From: Heterodera schachtii
Lineage: Eukaryota; Nematoda; Chromadorea; Rhabditida; Heteroderidae
NCBI GenBank assembly: GCA_023374025.1
Contig: SIJG01000120.1
Coordinates: forward strand, 181,408 to 245,407
Reading direction: 5' to 3'
Length of the DNA: 64,000 nucleotides
Below the pieces are notes generated by a model. It did not search any database. It was not told where the DNA came from and saw only the letters and a program-made list of their open reading frames with translations. Positions 33,689 to 43,671 of the stretch are shown one piece after another (the first letter of the stretch is position 1; every line of letters starts with the position of its first letter). A program made the position numbers and the translations under genes.

Positions 33689-34271
33689 GTTTTCACATTT
33701 TTTTAAAATTATTTTAATTGAATTTAATTGAAAAGGAAATTTCATTATATTAAAAATATTCTTTCTTTATTTTTAAAACAGCATTAGACCAGTAAATTAA
33801 CAAATTATTTGACTTTTTTGGACAAAACCTTGTTAGCAAATCAATCACACTCAAATTTTCAAAATTTCCCCGACGGAGCCAATACCGCAAAAATGCATGA
33901 AAACGATTTTTTTTATTCATTTTTGTTGGATTCTTGTCATTTCACCGAGTTTCGTACATTTTTTCAATTTTTTAGCAAATTAAAAACAACTATAGAAATT
34001 TTTGTGAATTTGTTTTTTTTTCCGTTTTTTTGTTGCACAGTACGAGTTGGGAATCTTAGTAGAGTCGGGGTACCAGTACGAGTTGGGGCAGTACGAGTTG
34101 GTGTCGTCCATAATTTATGATGGCTTTATGCCGCTTTATTATGTCAAATATGTACATACACAAGTAAAAAATATAAATCAACAACCCGAATAAACAAAAT
34201 TATGAACAAAATTTTTCCGGGTACGGTATAATCGACTCCAAAAAATTTCCTCAAATTTGTATGTAGGAATG

Positions 34272-34604
34272 CTATCTTCGCCATTCCTCCTCGGCGGCCG
34301 CAATTGCTTTTTCTTTCAGCTGGCCAATTTTGCTGATTCGACCCGTCTTGATCACTTTCCCAGTGAGTCAAACGCCCGGTTGAACTCGCCTTCCCGTCGC
34401 CAATGAGAGAATCGTGAGCGCAGCCGCGGCAGATGCCGAAGATCCTTTTCGGAGGGTCGTCGGTGGCGGCACGGAAAGAGTCACTTTGTTTCCAACAAAA
34501 AAACTCCCCAAACTTCGGCTTTCAAATGTTTCATTGGCAGCGTCATAGCCTAATTGCAAAGCATCCCGCAAACAGTAACAACAAATCTTTGGACATAGGC
34601 GCAA
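34272..34604 (-). other. Possible gene remnant with internal stop
   Basis: GC content rises here and a minus-strand frame reads DALQLGYDAANETFESRSL, VTLSVPPPTTLRKGSSA, then after an in-frame TGA GRISKIGQLKEKAIAAAEEE. Compositionally it looks coding but I do not recognise it, and no splice model removes the stop cleanly. Confidence 0.2.
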
Positions 34605-34849
34605 ATGTATAGGGCGTAAATGTGGGGTGACCCTAGTATAAAAAAAATTGTTTCCTTCACAACACCGCCCAAGGGACAGTTGCTCACTGATTTTTGAGGA
34701 AACTGAAAAATTTTGGTTTCGAGATTTTTTGTAAAATTAAGTTTTTCTAATAAAAAAACAAACATTATGTAGACAAAATATGAAGGTGATCTTGACCAAA
34801 AAATCGTCCAAATGATTCATTGTTTTCCAGCAACACCATTTTGAGACGG

Positions 34850-35030
34850 TCTGGCAACAAATTAAATTAAAACATGTTAAAAGCCGGATTCCAGGACACA
34901 CGCATGTCCTAGTTATCCAGCCCCTTGGTCTGGCACTTGAGCACACTTTGCTTTTCTGGGCTAGGCGGGCCCGTTCGCCGGCCCAGTATTAATGGGTGAA
35001 AAAACCCGTATAACAGGCACTTTATGTGGG
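34850..35030. other. GC-rich patch with hairpin potential
   Basis: Stands out from AT-rich flanks. Contains GGACACACGCATGTCC (a near-perfect palindrome) and GGGCTAGGCGGGCCCG next to TTCGCCGGCCCAG. Could be part of a structured RNA or a repeat end. No frame of note. Confidence 0.3.
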
Positions 35031-35391
35031 ACGAAAGAAACTACGAGCCCAACACAAATTACATTAACATTCATCAAACTTATTAAAACTAATATTTTTA
35101 AGTAAAAAATAATTATCAAATACAAATCTAAAAAAATGTAAGAGTTTTTATGGTTAATAGAATTGGGATTTTGTTTAATAATTTAATGTTTTTATTTACT
35201 TATCATTAAATAAAACCAATCAGTAGAGGGAAATTACGAATTATTGGTGATTTCTTGAATATACGATAATAAGCATGTCAATAATTCACTTAAAGAATAA
35301 GCAATCTTAGAGAATAATAAAATTATCATTTTAATATTTCTGTCAGAAGTCATTTAATTGCAAATTTTAATCATAAGAAAATTTGTCAAAC

Positions 35392-35784
35392 ATGAAATTG
35401 TCCTTATTGTTACCCATTTTAATTGCATTTTTAATTGTGCTAATTGAAATTGCAGCAGAAAAGAAAAAAGGGGAACAAAAAAAATTTGAAGAAATATTTG
35501 GAGAAAAATGGGAAGAAAAAGAAGACAAAAAAGGAAATATCAGAAAAAGAGAAATTGTTGAGAAATTCAATAAAATTAAAGAAAAAATCAAGCAAAAAGA
35601 GAAAAAGTATTGCAGAAAAAAATGGACTAAAATTGAACAGAAAATAGCGAAAAAATTAGGAACAAATCGGACAACAATTTATAAATGGATTAGAGAATTA
35701 GGACTGAATCAAAAAATAGTTAATCACCACAAAACAAAAACGGATGAACAAAAAATTGAAATTGTGCAAAAATGTATAGCATAG
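35392..35784 (+). CDS. Putative secreted protein with helix-turn-helix repeats, ends at TAG
   Basis: ATG at 35392 gives a 130-residue product. Residues 1-21 (MKLSLLLPILIAFLIVLIEI and following AA) are a strong signal peptide candidate. A highly charged Lys/Glu stretch follows (about 24-75). Residues about 83-110 (WTKIEQKIAKKLG, then TNRTTIYKWIRELG) have the spacing of a homeodomain-like/transposase-type helix-turn-helix. The TAG at 35782 is in frame with another 98 codons that hold two more such motifs. No intron is seen. The combination of a signal peptide and tandem DNA-binding-type repeats is unusual; a role in the host nucleus would be inference only. A damaged paralogue lies at about 41925-42095. 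Confidence 0.55.
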   Translation: MKLSLLLPILIAFLIVLIEIAAEKKKGEQKKFEEIFGEKWEEKEDKKGNIRKREIVEKFNKIKEKIKQKEKKYCRKKWTKIEQKIAKKLGTNRTTIYKWIRELGLNQKIVNHHKTKTDEQKIEIVQKCIA

Positions 35785-36081
35785 AAAAATGATTTTAAGC
35801 AAAAAGGAAGAAAATATTCAAGAAAAGAATGGAAGAAAAATTATGCTGAAATTTATAAGAAAATTGGAATTAGCCGTGCTGTAATTATGAAATGGACGAA
35901 ACAATTCGGAATGAGTGGAAAAATAAGTGAAAAAGAAAAAATGGAGAAAATGAAAATGTATTGGCAAATAAAGCTAAAAAATCCAAAAATAAGTGATCCA
36001 AAAATTGCGGAATTTTTGAAAATTAGTGGGGAAAGCATTCGCCGATGGAAGAAGCAATTTGGAGAAGAAAATAAGAATTGA
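35785..36081 (+). pseudogene. In-frame continuation of the helix-turn-helix protein after TAG
   Basis: Same frame as 35392-35784 and open to TGA at 36079-36081. Two further repeats: EWKKNYAEIYKKIG with SRAVIMKWTKQFG, and DPKIAEFLKIS with GESIRRWKKQFG. Without the TAG the product would be 229 residues with three repeats. The reading frame is undamaged over almost 300 nt, so the stop is recent, is read through, or is an error. No splice sites remove it: the only GT nearby is 11 bp away from the following AG. Confidence 0.5.
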
Positions 36082-36254
36082 AAAGCATATGGAGACTATA
36101 CATATTTGGATGTTTCCTAAATTCTGTCAAAAGAGTTGAAAATTTCCAGGAAAATATTTTGTATTGTATTAACAAATAATAAATTATTTTTTTTTAATTT
36201 ACATATTTTGTATTTGAAAATTGTCGTCTTAATAATAAAATAGAATTGTTCGAA

Positions 36255-36465
36255 AATTATAGTTACTCCAATCCCGCGGGATCCCGAGAGATTAGCGAAA
36301 TGGTCGGGAGGGATCCCGATTCCTGATCATGACCGAATCCCGATCAATCCCGAAGATTTTGAAAAATGATCGGGACTGATCCCGAGAGCGGGATCCCGAA
36401 TTTAATCCCGCGGGATTCCGAAAAAATCAAGCGGGATCCCGATCCCCGTATGGTCTCTACTTCCC
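36255..36465. repeat. Patch of GGGATCCCG words
   Basis: About a dozen copies of CGGGATCCCG or near forms. The right side ends GGTCTCTA, like the ends of the elements at 16542 and 42272. The left end is unclear. No gene in 36082-36624. Confidence 0.55.
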
Positions 36466-36624
36466 ATGATCCAATCGGACTGTAATTTTTACAAAGCATA
36501 TCTGTATTAAAAAGCAAACAAAATAAAAATGAAAAATGTAGAAGAAAAATATTTTATGGTTTTCCCCAAAAATTTCCCTATATTTGCAGTTCCAAAATTA
36601 TAAGGCAATTTCACCAGATTGATT

Positions 36625-37899
36625 AGAACACTCTATCAGCGTGACCGGAATGCTCATAAAAATAATTTCATAATTTGTGTTACGGAGTTTCCATTTTGCA
36701 GTGCAAAATATAAACAGCTGTGCTTAGCTGACACTAAATTTCTTCAATTATTTAAAAAATTGATAAACTTTCGTAATCTTATAATAGCTTAAGTAAAAAA
36801 ATAGCTTATTTGTACATATGTAAAAAAAAAAATTAAAAAAGGTTGAAGATGTAATTGAGTCAAAACTAGAAAAACTAAATAAATATTTTGTTAGGTAAAG
36901 CCTCTTATAATTTAATTTTTGTAAATTTTTTAAGTTTTTGTTGATTTAAGTGCACAAATTGAAAAATTCTGGTCTCGGGTCTCAAAGTTAGCTGCGGTGC
37001 CAATGACAAATAACTATTGCTAATGTTTTTTTTAATTTAATATTTAAAATGTTTGGAAAAAATCAAAGTCAAAGATATATAAATATAAGCGATCGCCAAA
37101 ACCCAAAAACCGGGCGCGCGAGTTGAAACCCCCGGCAAAAACCCGGCAAAAATTTTCAAAAACCCGGCAAAAAACCCGGCAATTTTTTAAGCCAATTATT
37201 CACTGTAAAAAAGGTCAATAACATTTAAACAATATATTTATCACCACTTTTCACCTGTTTGAGCAAATTTGGCATTGAAAGAAAGTAACCATGAGCGTTT
37301 GGGCACAAAATATTTGAATTAAATTTGATTGAAATTAATGAGTTTAACAAAGGCATGCCAATCCTGTTTCTCTCGTCCGTTTTGATGTTCTTCAGAACAG
37401 AAAAGACTGATTCACAAAATGCATTAGAAGGGAAAATTGACAGAATTGCAGAGACTAGTGATTTGAGCAGGACAAAATTGGGATTTTTGAAAATAGCCGC
37501 CCATTTTTCATCCACTCAGAATATTCTCATTTCTCATTGTAATTATACAAATCAAAACATTCTAATTTGTCATTGTAATTATATAAAACAAAACATTCTG
37601 ATTTTGCCATTGTAATTATATTATACAAGATTAGAACATTCTGATTTGTTTTTAATTATACAAATCAAAACCTTCTGATTTTGTCATTGTAATTATAAAA
37701 ATCAGAATATTCTGATTTGATATTTTAATTATACAAATCAAAACATTCTGATTTTGTCATTGTAATTATACAAGACCAGAACATTCTCATTGTAATTATA
37801 CAAGTTCAGAACATTCTGATTTTTCATTGTAATTATATTATACAAGATTAGAACATTCTTATTTTATTTTAATTATATAAGACCAGAACATTCTGATTT
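36625..37899. repeat. Left arm of a 1,275-bp inverted repeat
   Basis: Reverse complement of 39091-40365, with the same length and only scattered differences. From outside in it contains AGAACACTCTATCAG, an AT-rich stretch, GCGATCGCC followed by CCGGCAAAAACCCGGC words, a hAT transposase end (37225-37515) and the first satellite monomers. Confidence 0.9.
37225..37515 (-). pseudogene. hAT transposase C-terminal dimerisation fragment, copy 1
   Basis: Reads KSLVSAILSIFPSNAFCESV, FSVLKNIKTDERNRIG and LLNSLISIKFNSNILCPNAH, the pattern of the hAT dimerisation region (a Ser/Ala-rich SNAFCESVFS block, then RNR). Only about 90 residues are present. The upstream catalytic part is missing, and satellite DNA begins directly at the 5' end of the fragment. 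Confidence 0.8.
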
Positions 37900-39090
37900 G
37901 TCATTTTAATTATACAAATCAAAACATTCTGATTTTGTCATTGTAATTATATTATACAAGATTAGAACATTCTTATTTTTTATTTTAATTATATAAGGCC
38001 AGAACATTCTGATTTGTCATTTTAATTATACAAATCAAAACATTCTAATTTGTCATGTAATTATATAAAACAAAACATTCTGATTTTGCCATTGTAATTA
38101 TATTATACAAGATTAGAACATTCTGATTTGATATTTTAATTATACAAGTTCAGAACATTCTGATTTTTCATTGTAATTATACAAGATCAAAACATTCTAA
38201 TTTGTCATTGTAATTATATTATACAAGATTAGAACATTCTTATTTTATTTTAATTTTATAAGACCAGAACATTCTGATTTGTCATTTTAATTATACAAAT
38301 CAAAACATTCTGATTTTGTCATTGTAATTATATTATACAAGATTAGAACATTCTTATTTTTTATTTTAATTATATAAGGCCAGAACATTCTGATTTGTCA
38401 TTTTAATTATACAAATCAAAACATTCTAATTTGTCATTGTAATTATATTATACAAGATTTTTTAATTATATAAGACCAGAACATTCTGATTTGTCATTTT
38501 AATTATACAAATCAAAACATTCTGATTTTGTCATTGTAATTATATTATACAAGATTAGAACATTCTTATTTTTTATTTTAATTATATAAGGCCAGAACAT
38601 TCTGATTTGTCATTTTAATTATACAAATCAAAACATTCTAATTTGTCATTGTAATTATATTATACAAGATTAGAACATTCTTATTTTTTATTTTAATTAT
38701 ATAAGACCAGAACATTCTGATTTGTCATTTTAATTATACAAATCAAAACATTCTGATTTTGTCATTGTAATTATATTATACAAGATTAGAACATTCTTAT
38801 TTTTTATTTTAATTATATAAGACCAGAACATTCTGATTTGTCATTTTAATTATACAAATCAAAACATTCTGATTTTTCATTGTAATTATATAAGATCAGA
38901 ACTTTCTGATTTCTTGCTATCACCTGATTTTGTCTTTGTAATTGTACAAGATCAGAACATTCTGATTTTTCATTGTAATTGTACAAGATCAGAACATTCT
39001 GATTTTCTATCTTTGTTCTTAAAGCAAAACCCGAATATTCTGATTTTGTCATTGTAATTATACAAGATCAGAACATTCTGATTTTATCAT
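37518..39090 (+). repeat. Satellite array 1
   Basis: About 45 monomers of roughly 34-38 bp. Each has a dyad close to AATCAGAACATTCTGATT and a linker like TTGTCATTGTAATTATACAA. Orientation flips at 39090/39091. Monomers vary in TTATATTATACAAG and TTTTATTTTAATTATATAAG linkers. Small open frames here are by-products. Confidence 0.92.
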
Positions 39091-40365
39091 AAATCAGAAT
39101 GTTCTGGTCTTATATAATTAAAATAAAATAAGAATGTTCTAATCTTGTATAATATAATTACAATGAAAAATCAGAATGTTCTGAACTTGTATAATTACAA
39201 TGAGAATGTTCTGGTCTTGTATAATTACAATGACAAAATCAGAATGTTTTGATTTGTATAATTAAAATATCAAATCAGAATATTCTGATTTTTATAATTA
39301 CAATGACAAAATCAGAAGGTTTTGATTTGTATAATTAAAAACAAATCAGAATGTTCTAATCTTGTATAATATAATTACAATGGCAAAATCAGAATGTTTT
39401 GTTTTATATAATTACAATGACAAATTAGAATGTTTTGATTTGTATAATTACAATGAGAAATGAGAATATTCTGAGTGGATGAAAAATGGGCGGCTATTTT
39501 CAAAAATCCCAATTTTGTCCTGCTCAAATCACTAGTCTCTGCAATTCTGTCAATTTTCCCTTCTAATGCATTTTGTGAATCAGTCTTTTCTGTTCTGAAG
39601 AACATCAAAACGGACGAGAGAAACAGGATTGGCATGCCTTTGTTAAACTCATTAATTTCAATCAAATTTAATTCAAATATTTTGTGCCCAAACGCTCATG
39701 GTTACTTTCTTTCAATGCCAAATTTGCTCAAACAGGTGAAAAGTGGTGATAAATATATTGTTTAAATGTTATTGACCTTTTTTACAGTGAATAATTGGCT
39801 TAAAAAATTGCCGGGTTTTTTGCCGGGTTTTTGAAAATTTTTGCCGGGTTTTTGCCGGGGGTTTCAACTCGCGCGCCCGGTTTTTGGGTTTTGGCGATCG
39901 CTTATATTTATATATCTTTGACTTTGATTTTTTCCAAACATTTTAAATATTAAATTAAAAAAAACATTAGCAAAAGTTATTTGTCATTGGCACCGCAGCT
40001 AACTTTGAGACCCGAGACCAGAATTTTTCAATTTGTGCACTTAAATCAACAAAAACTTAAAAAATTTACAAAAATTAAATTATAAGAGGCTTTACCTAAC
40101 AAAATATTTATTTAGTTTTTCTAGTTTTGACTCAATTACATCTTCAACCTTTTTTAATTTTTTTTTTTACATATGTACAAATAAGCTATTTTTTTACTTA
40201 AGCTATTATAAGATTACGAAAGTTTATCAATTTTATAAATAATTGAAGAAATTTAGTGTCAGCTAAGCACAGCTGTTTATATTTTGCACTGCAAAATGGA
40301 AACTCCGTAACACAAATTATGAAATTATTTTTATGAGCATTCCGGTCACGCTGATAGAGTGTTCT
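39091..40365. repeat. Right arm of the 1,275-bp inverted repeat
   Basis: Inverted copy of 36625-37899: inverted satellite monomers (39091-39474), hAT transposase end (39475-39765), the CCGGGTTTTTGCCGGG word region (about 39800-39880), then AT-rich DNA ending GATAGAGTGTTCT. Confidence 0.9.
39475..39765 (+). pseudogene. hAT transposase C-terminal dimerisation fragment, copy 2
   Basis: Encodes the same 96-residue stretch as copy 1 in opposite orientation. The first residues DEKWAAIF again abut a satellite monomer (ATTCTGAG). Confidence 0.8.
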
Positions 40366-41165
40366 CAGAATGTTTTGTTTTATATAATTACAATGACAAA
40401 TTAGAATGTTTTGATTTGTATAATTACAATGAGAAATGAGAATATTCTGAGTGGATGAAAAATGGGCGGCTATTTTCAAAAATCCCAATTTTGTCCTGCT
40501 CAAATCACTAGTCTCTGCAATTCTGTCAATTTTCCCTTCTAATGCATTTTGTGAATCAGTCTTTTCTGTTCTGAAGAACATCAAAACGGACGAGAGAAAC
40601 AGGATTGGCATGCCTTTGTTAAACTCATTAATTTCAATCAAATTTAATTCAAATATTTTGTGCCCAAACGCTCATGGTTACTTTCTTTCAATGCCAAATT
40701 TGCTCAAACAGGTGAAAAGTGGTGATAAATATATTGTTTAAATGTTATTGACCTTTTTTACAGTGAATAATTGGCTTAAAAAATTGCCGGGTTTTTGCCG
40801 GGTTTTTGAAAATTTTTGCCGGGTTTTTGCCGGGGTTTCAACTCGCGCGCCCGGTTTTTGGGTTTTGGCGATCGCTTATATTTATATATCTTTGACTTTG
40901 ATTTTTCCAAACATTTTAAATATTAAATTAAAAAAAACATTAGCAAAAGTTATTTGTCATTGGCACCGCAGCTAACTTTGAGACCCGAGACCAGAATTTT
41001 TCAATTTGTGCACTTAAAATCAACAAAAACTTAAAAAATTTACAAAAATTAAATTATAAGAGGCTTTACCTAACAAAATATTTATTTAGTTTTTCTAGTT
41101 TTGACTCAATTACATCTTCAACCTTTTTTAATTTTTTTTTACATATGTACAAATAAATTTTTTTA
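40366..41165. repeat. Third, direct copy of the hAT-end module
   Basis: Direct repeat of about 39390-40190, starting inside a satellite monomer (CAGAATGTTTTGTTTTATAT) and ending in the ACATATGTACAAATAA region. It lacks the outermost part of the arm. Small indels separate it from the other copies. Confidence 0.85.
40451..40741 (+). pseudogene. hAT transposase C-terminal dimerisation fragment, copy 3
   Basis: Same translated sequence as copies 1 and 2 across all 96 codons, with no stops. Three identical open fragments imply very recent duplication rather than selection. Confidence 0.8.
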
Positions 41166-41639
41166 CTTAAGCTATTTGGGAAAATGATTGAGATCTGGCT
41201 GATATTCTTTTCTTAATAATTTGTGAGGTTGATGGAACCTTTTGGACAGAGCATGCTCTTTTTTCGTATTTTTGCTCTAATAATTATCTTTGTACTTACA
41301 TTATTTCTTTGGTACTGAAGTGTCTTTTTTCACTGGGACTGAGTTGTCCAAGTACTTAGATCGTTCCGTCCAAAATTTATACCTTTATTTTTAGACATAG
41401 CTCATCAAGAGTTTTCAAATGATACCAATTTGTCTGAGCTTGACCGTTTTAAAAATGTTAGGGACACCTTAATAACTCAATTTTTCTAATAACCGGTTCA
41501 AAAAACGGTTTTTTGACATTTCCGCAACTGGAAACCTATTTTTCTTGTTTAGCTTCTCGAGACGAATCGATTGGAATATTGAAATTTTGATGAAAATATA
41601 ATGTTTTTCTCACAAAATTCAGGTCCATTTCAACTCACT

Positions 41640-42110
41640 TAGAAGTAATAAATATAAAAACTCTAATTAAATTATTAATTAAAAATTCTAGTATTTATGA
41701 TCAACAGAATTGGAAATATACTTAATCTGAAATTTTTATTTTATTTACATTATTGTAAATTATTAATTTAATCAATCAGTAGAGAGAAATTACACAAAAT
41801 TTATGCTTTAATGAATATAATAAAAGTCAATAATTCACAAATGGAGAATTTATAAGCGAAAAATTCATGTTGGGAATATTAAATTTTTATATTTCTGTCA
41901 GAACGAATTTAATTGCAATATAACTGAAAAAGAAAAAACGGAGAAAATGAAAATATATTGGTAAATAAAAAGTGAAAATTCAAAAATGAGAGATGAAAAA
42001 TTTGCAGAATTTTTGAAAATTAGTGGGAAGAGTATTTGCAGATGGAATAATCAATTTGGAGAAGACAAAGAAGAAGAATTGAAAAACATTAAGAAGAAGA
42101 ACTTTCTTAT
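41640..42110 (+). pseudogene. Truncated paralogue of the helix-turn-helix gene with its upstream flank
   Basis: 41640-41920 resembles 35100-35390 (shared CAATCAGTAGAG, GAAATTAC, AGTCAATAATTCAC and ATATTTCTGTCAGAA). The coding match starts only at the third repeat: TEKEKTEKMKIYW, a TAA where the first copy has CAA, then FAEFLKISGKSICRWNNQFG. The signal peptide and first repeats are missing. Confidence 0.7.
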
Positions 42111-42271
42111 TCATTTTTATCAATTTGTTTTTTTATATTTTTATATTTGCCAAAAATTAAAAGATATTTCGTCACTTTTTTGACCTTTTGTTAAACAGTT
42201 TGAATATTTCCATAATTCCTTAAATAATTCAAAAAAGAAAAATCCCACAAACAAATAAGGGGGCCCCGAAC

Positions 42272-42995
42272 TAGAGACAGGCGCGGGACGGGATCCCGCG
42301 CGGGATTTTGCTTGATCCCAGTCCGCAATCCCGCATTTTTTGGAAAATGCGGGATTTGCGGGATTAATCCCGCGGGATCCCGTCACGCAAAGAATTTTGA
42401 GTTCCAATGCCGCAGAGGGACCCGCAAATTTTACTTTTTGTGCGGGATTCTGCGGGATTTCATTGATTTTTTGAAAATTTTAAAGAACAGAATGCCAAAA
42501 TTTTTGAATAAATTTATATTAAATTCAATCAAATTAAATCCAATTTTTCATCTCAAAATTTCACCTAGTTAATTTCCCGGCGGCGCCTATCGCCACCGCT
42601 GGATCGGCTTTTACTTATTAATCCTGTAGAAATGAGTCAAAAAGTGCGACATTTGGTCACTTTTTTGGACAAAATCAGTTAAGAAATTTTTAAAAAATTA
42701 CGCCGAAAAAAGTGGTTTTGAAAAGCAAAATAGTCAAATTTATGAACCATTAACAGATTTGATTCCCACCCGATCTCTTTTACCGTCTGATCCATTCTAA
42801 AAATCTTTAATGCTTCCCGCCAGCCCCTAAAAATTTCTTTTTCAAAATGCCAGTTATTTTTTCCTTTTTGAAATTTTTTAAAATTGAATTGAAATTTTTT
42901 CAAAATTTCCAAAATCCCGCGGGATCCCATCCCGCAAAAAATTTTGGATTCCAATCCCGCAGCGGGATCCGCAAATTTGAAATTTCCGGTCTCTA
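42272..42995. mobile_element. hAT-like element with GGGATCCCGC words
   Basis: Left end TAGAGACAGG, right end reverse complement TAGAGACCGG. Flanks CCCCGAAC and CCCCAAAC look like an 8-bp duplication with one mismatch. The subterminal regions are full of GCGGGATCCCGC words. One GC-rich palindromic motif lies inside (42577). No transposase. Confidence 0.8.
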
Positions 42996-43449
42996 CCCCA
43001 AACCAATGAAAACGGTCAAACTCAGACAAATTTGGTATCATTTGAAAGCTCTTGATGCGATGCGAACTGAAGCCATCTAACAAATAAGCACCGGGACAAT
43101 AAATTTCTTTAGTAGTATTATGAGCAGTTAATTATTTTTACAAACAAATTTTTTCATTTTCTTAAATATTTGCTCAATATTTTGGGATTTTCAATATTTT
43201 GATAATATTTCGGCATTTTTAAAATTTTGTCCGTTTCCTAATACCCACAATTTTTTAAATAGCGGATTGATGATAATAAGTAATCGAACAAAACTAGAAA
43301 AATTCTAAAATATATATATAAACCTCAAAATTTTTTTTATAAAGCTTTTAAAGTTTTTATGAAGGATTTGATGGATAAGAAAGTTTTTATTTTTGAAAAT
43401 TTCTTGTTTCATTTCTCGGACTTACCTACGGTGTATATGCCAAATTGCT

Positions 43450-43634
43450 TACCGTATATGCTCTAATTATAGCCCAGTCTCTATTAATCCCGCAGTCTCC
43501 AATTATCCCCCAGTCTACGGGGTGTTTTGAAAAATAATCCCTCTATCATAATCCCCCAGTCTCTAATTATCCCCCCCTTTCTGAGGAGGTTGAAAAATAA
43601 TCCCCCATGGGCTATAATTAGAGCATATACGGTA
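43450..43634. mobile_element. 185-bp MITE with TA ends
   Basis: TACCGTATATGCTCTAATTA at the left is exactly reverse-complemented at the right (match continues to 26 bp). A TA on each side would fit a Tc1/mariner-type duplication. The inside is CCCCAGTCTCTAATTATCCC-like repeats. A related but incomplete stretch lies near 25866-25980. Confidence 0.8.
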
Positions 43635-43671
43635 TGTTAGACTTTTTAAAAAATTGAGTCTTCCAATTTGT

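Noticed and set aside
37325..37615. Antisense open frame starting MIEINEFNKG, also at 39375-39665 and 40198-40641
   Set aside because: It is the complementary strand of the hAT dimerisation fragments; the sense strand has the recognisable motif.
40742..40975. Open frame MLLTFFTVNNW after the third hAT fragment
   Set aside because: It is read through CCGGGTTTTTGCCGGG word repeats, and indels between copies break it.
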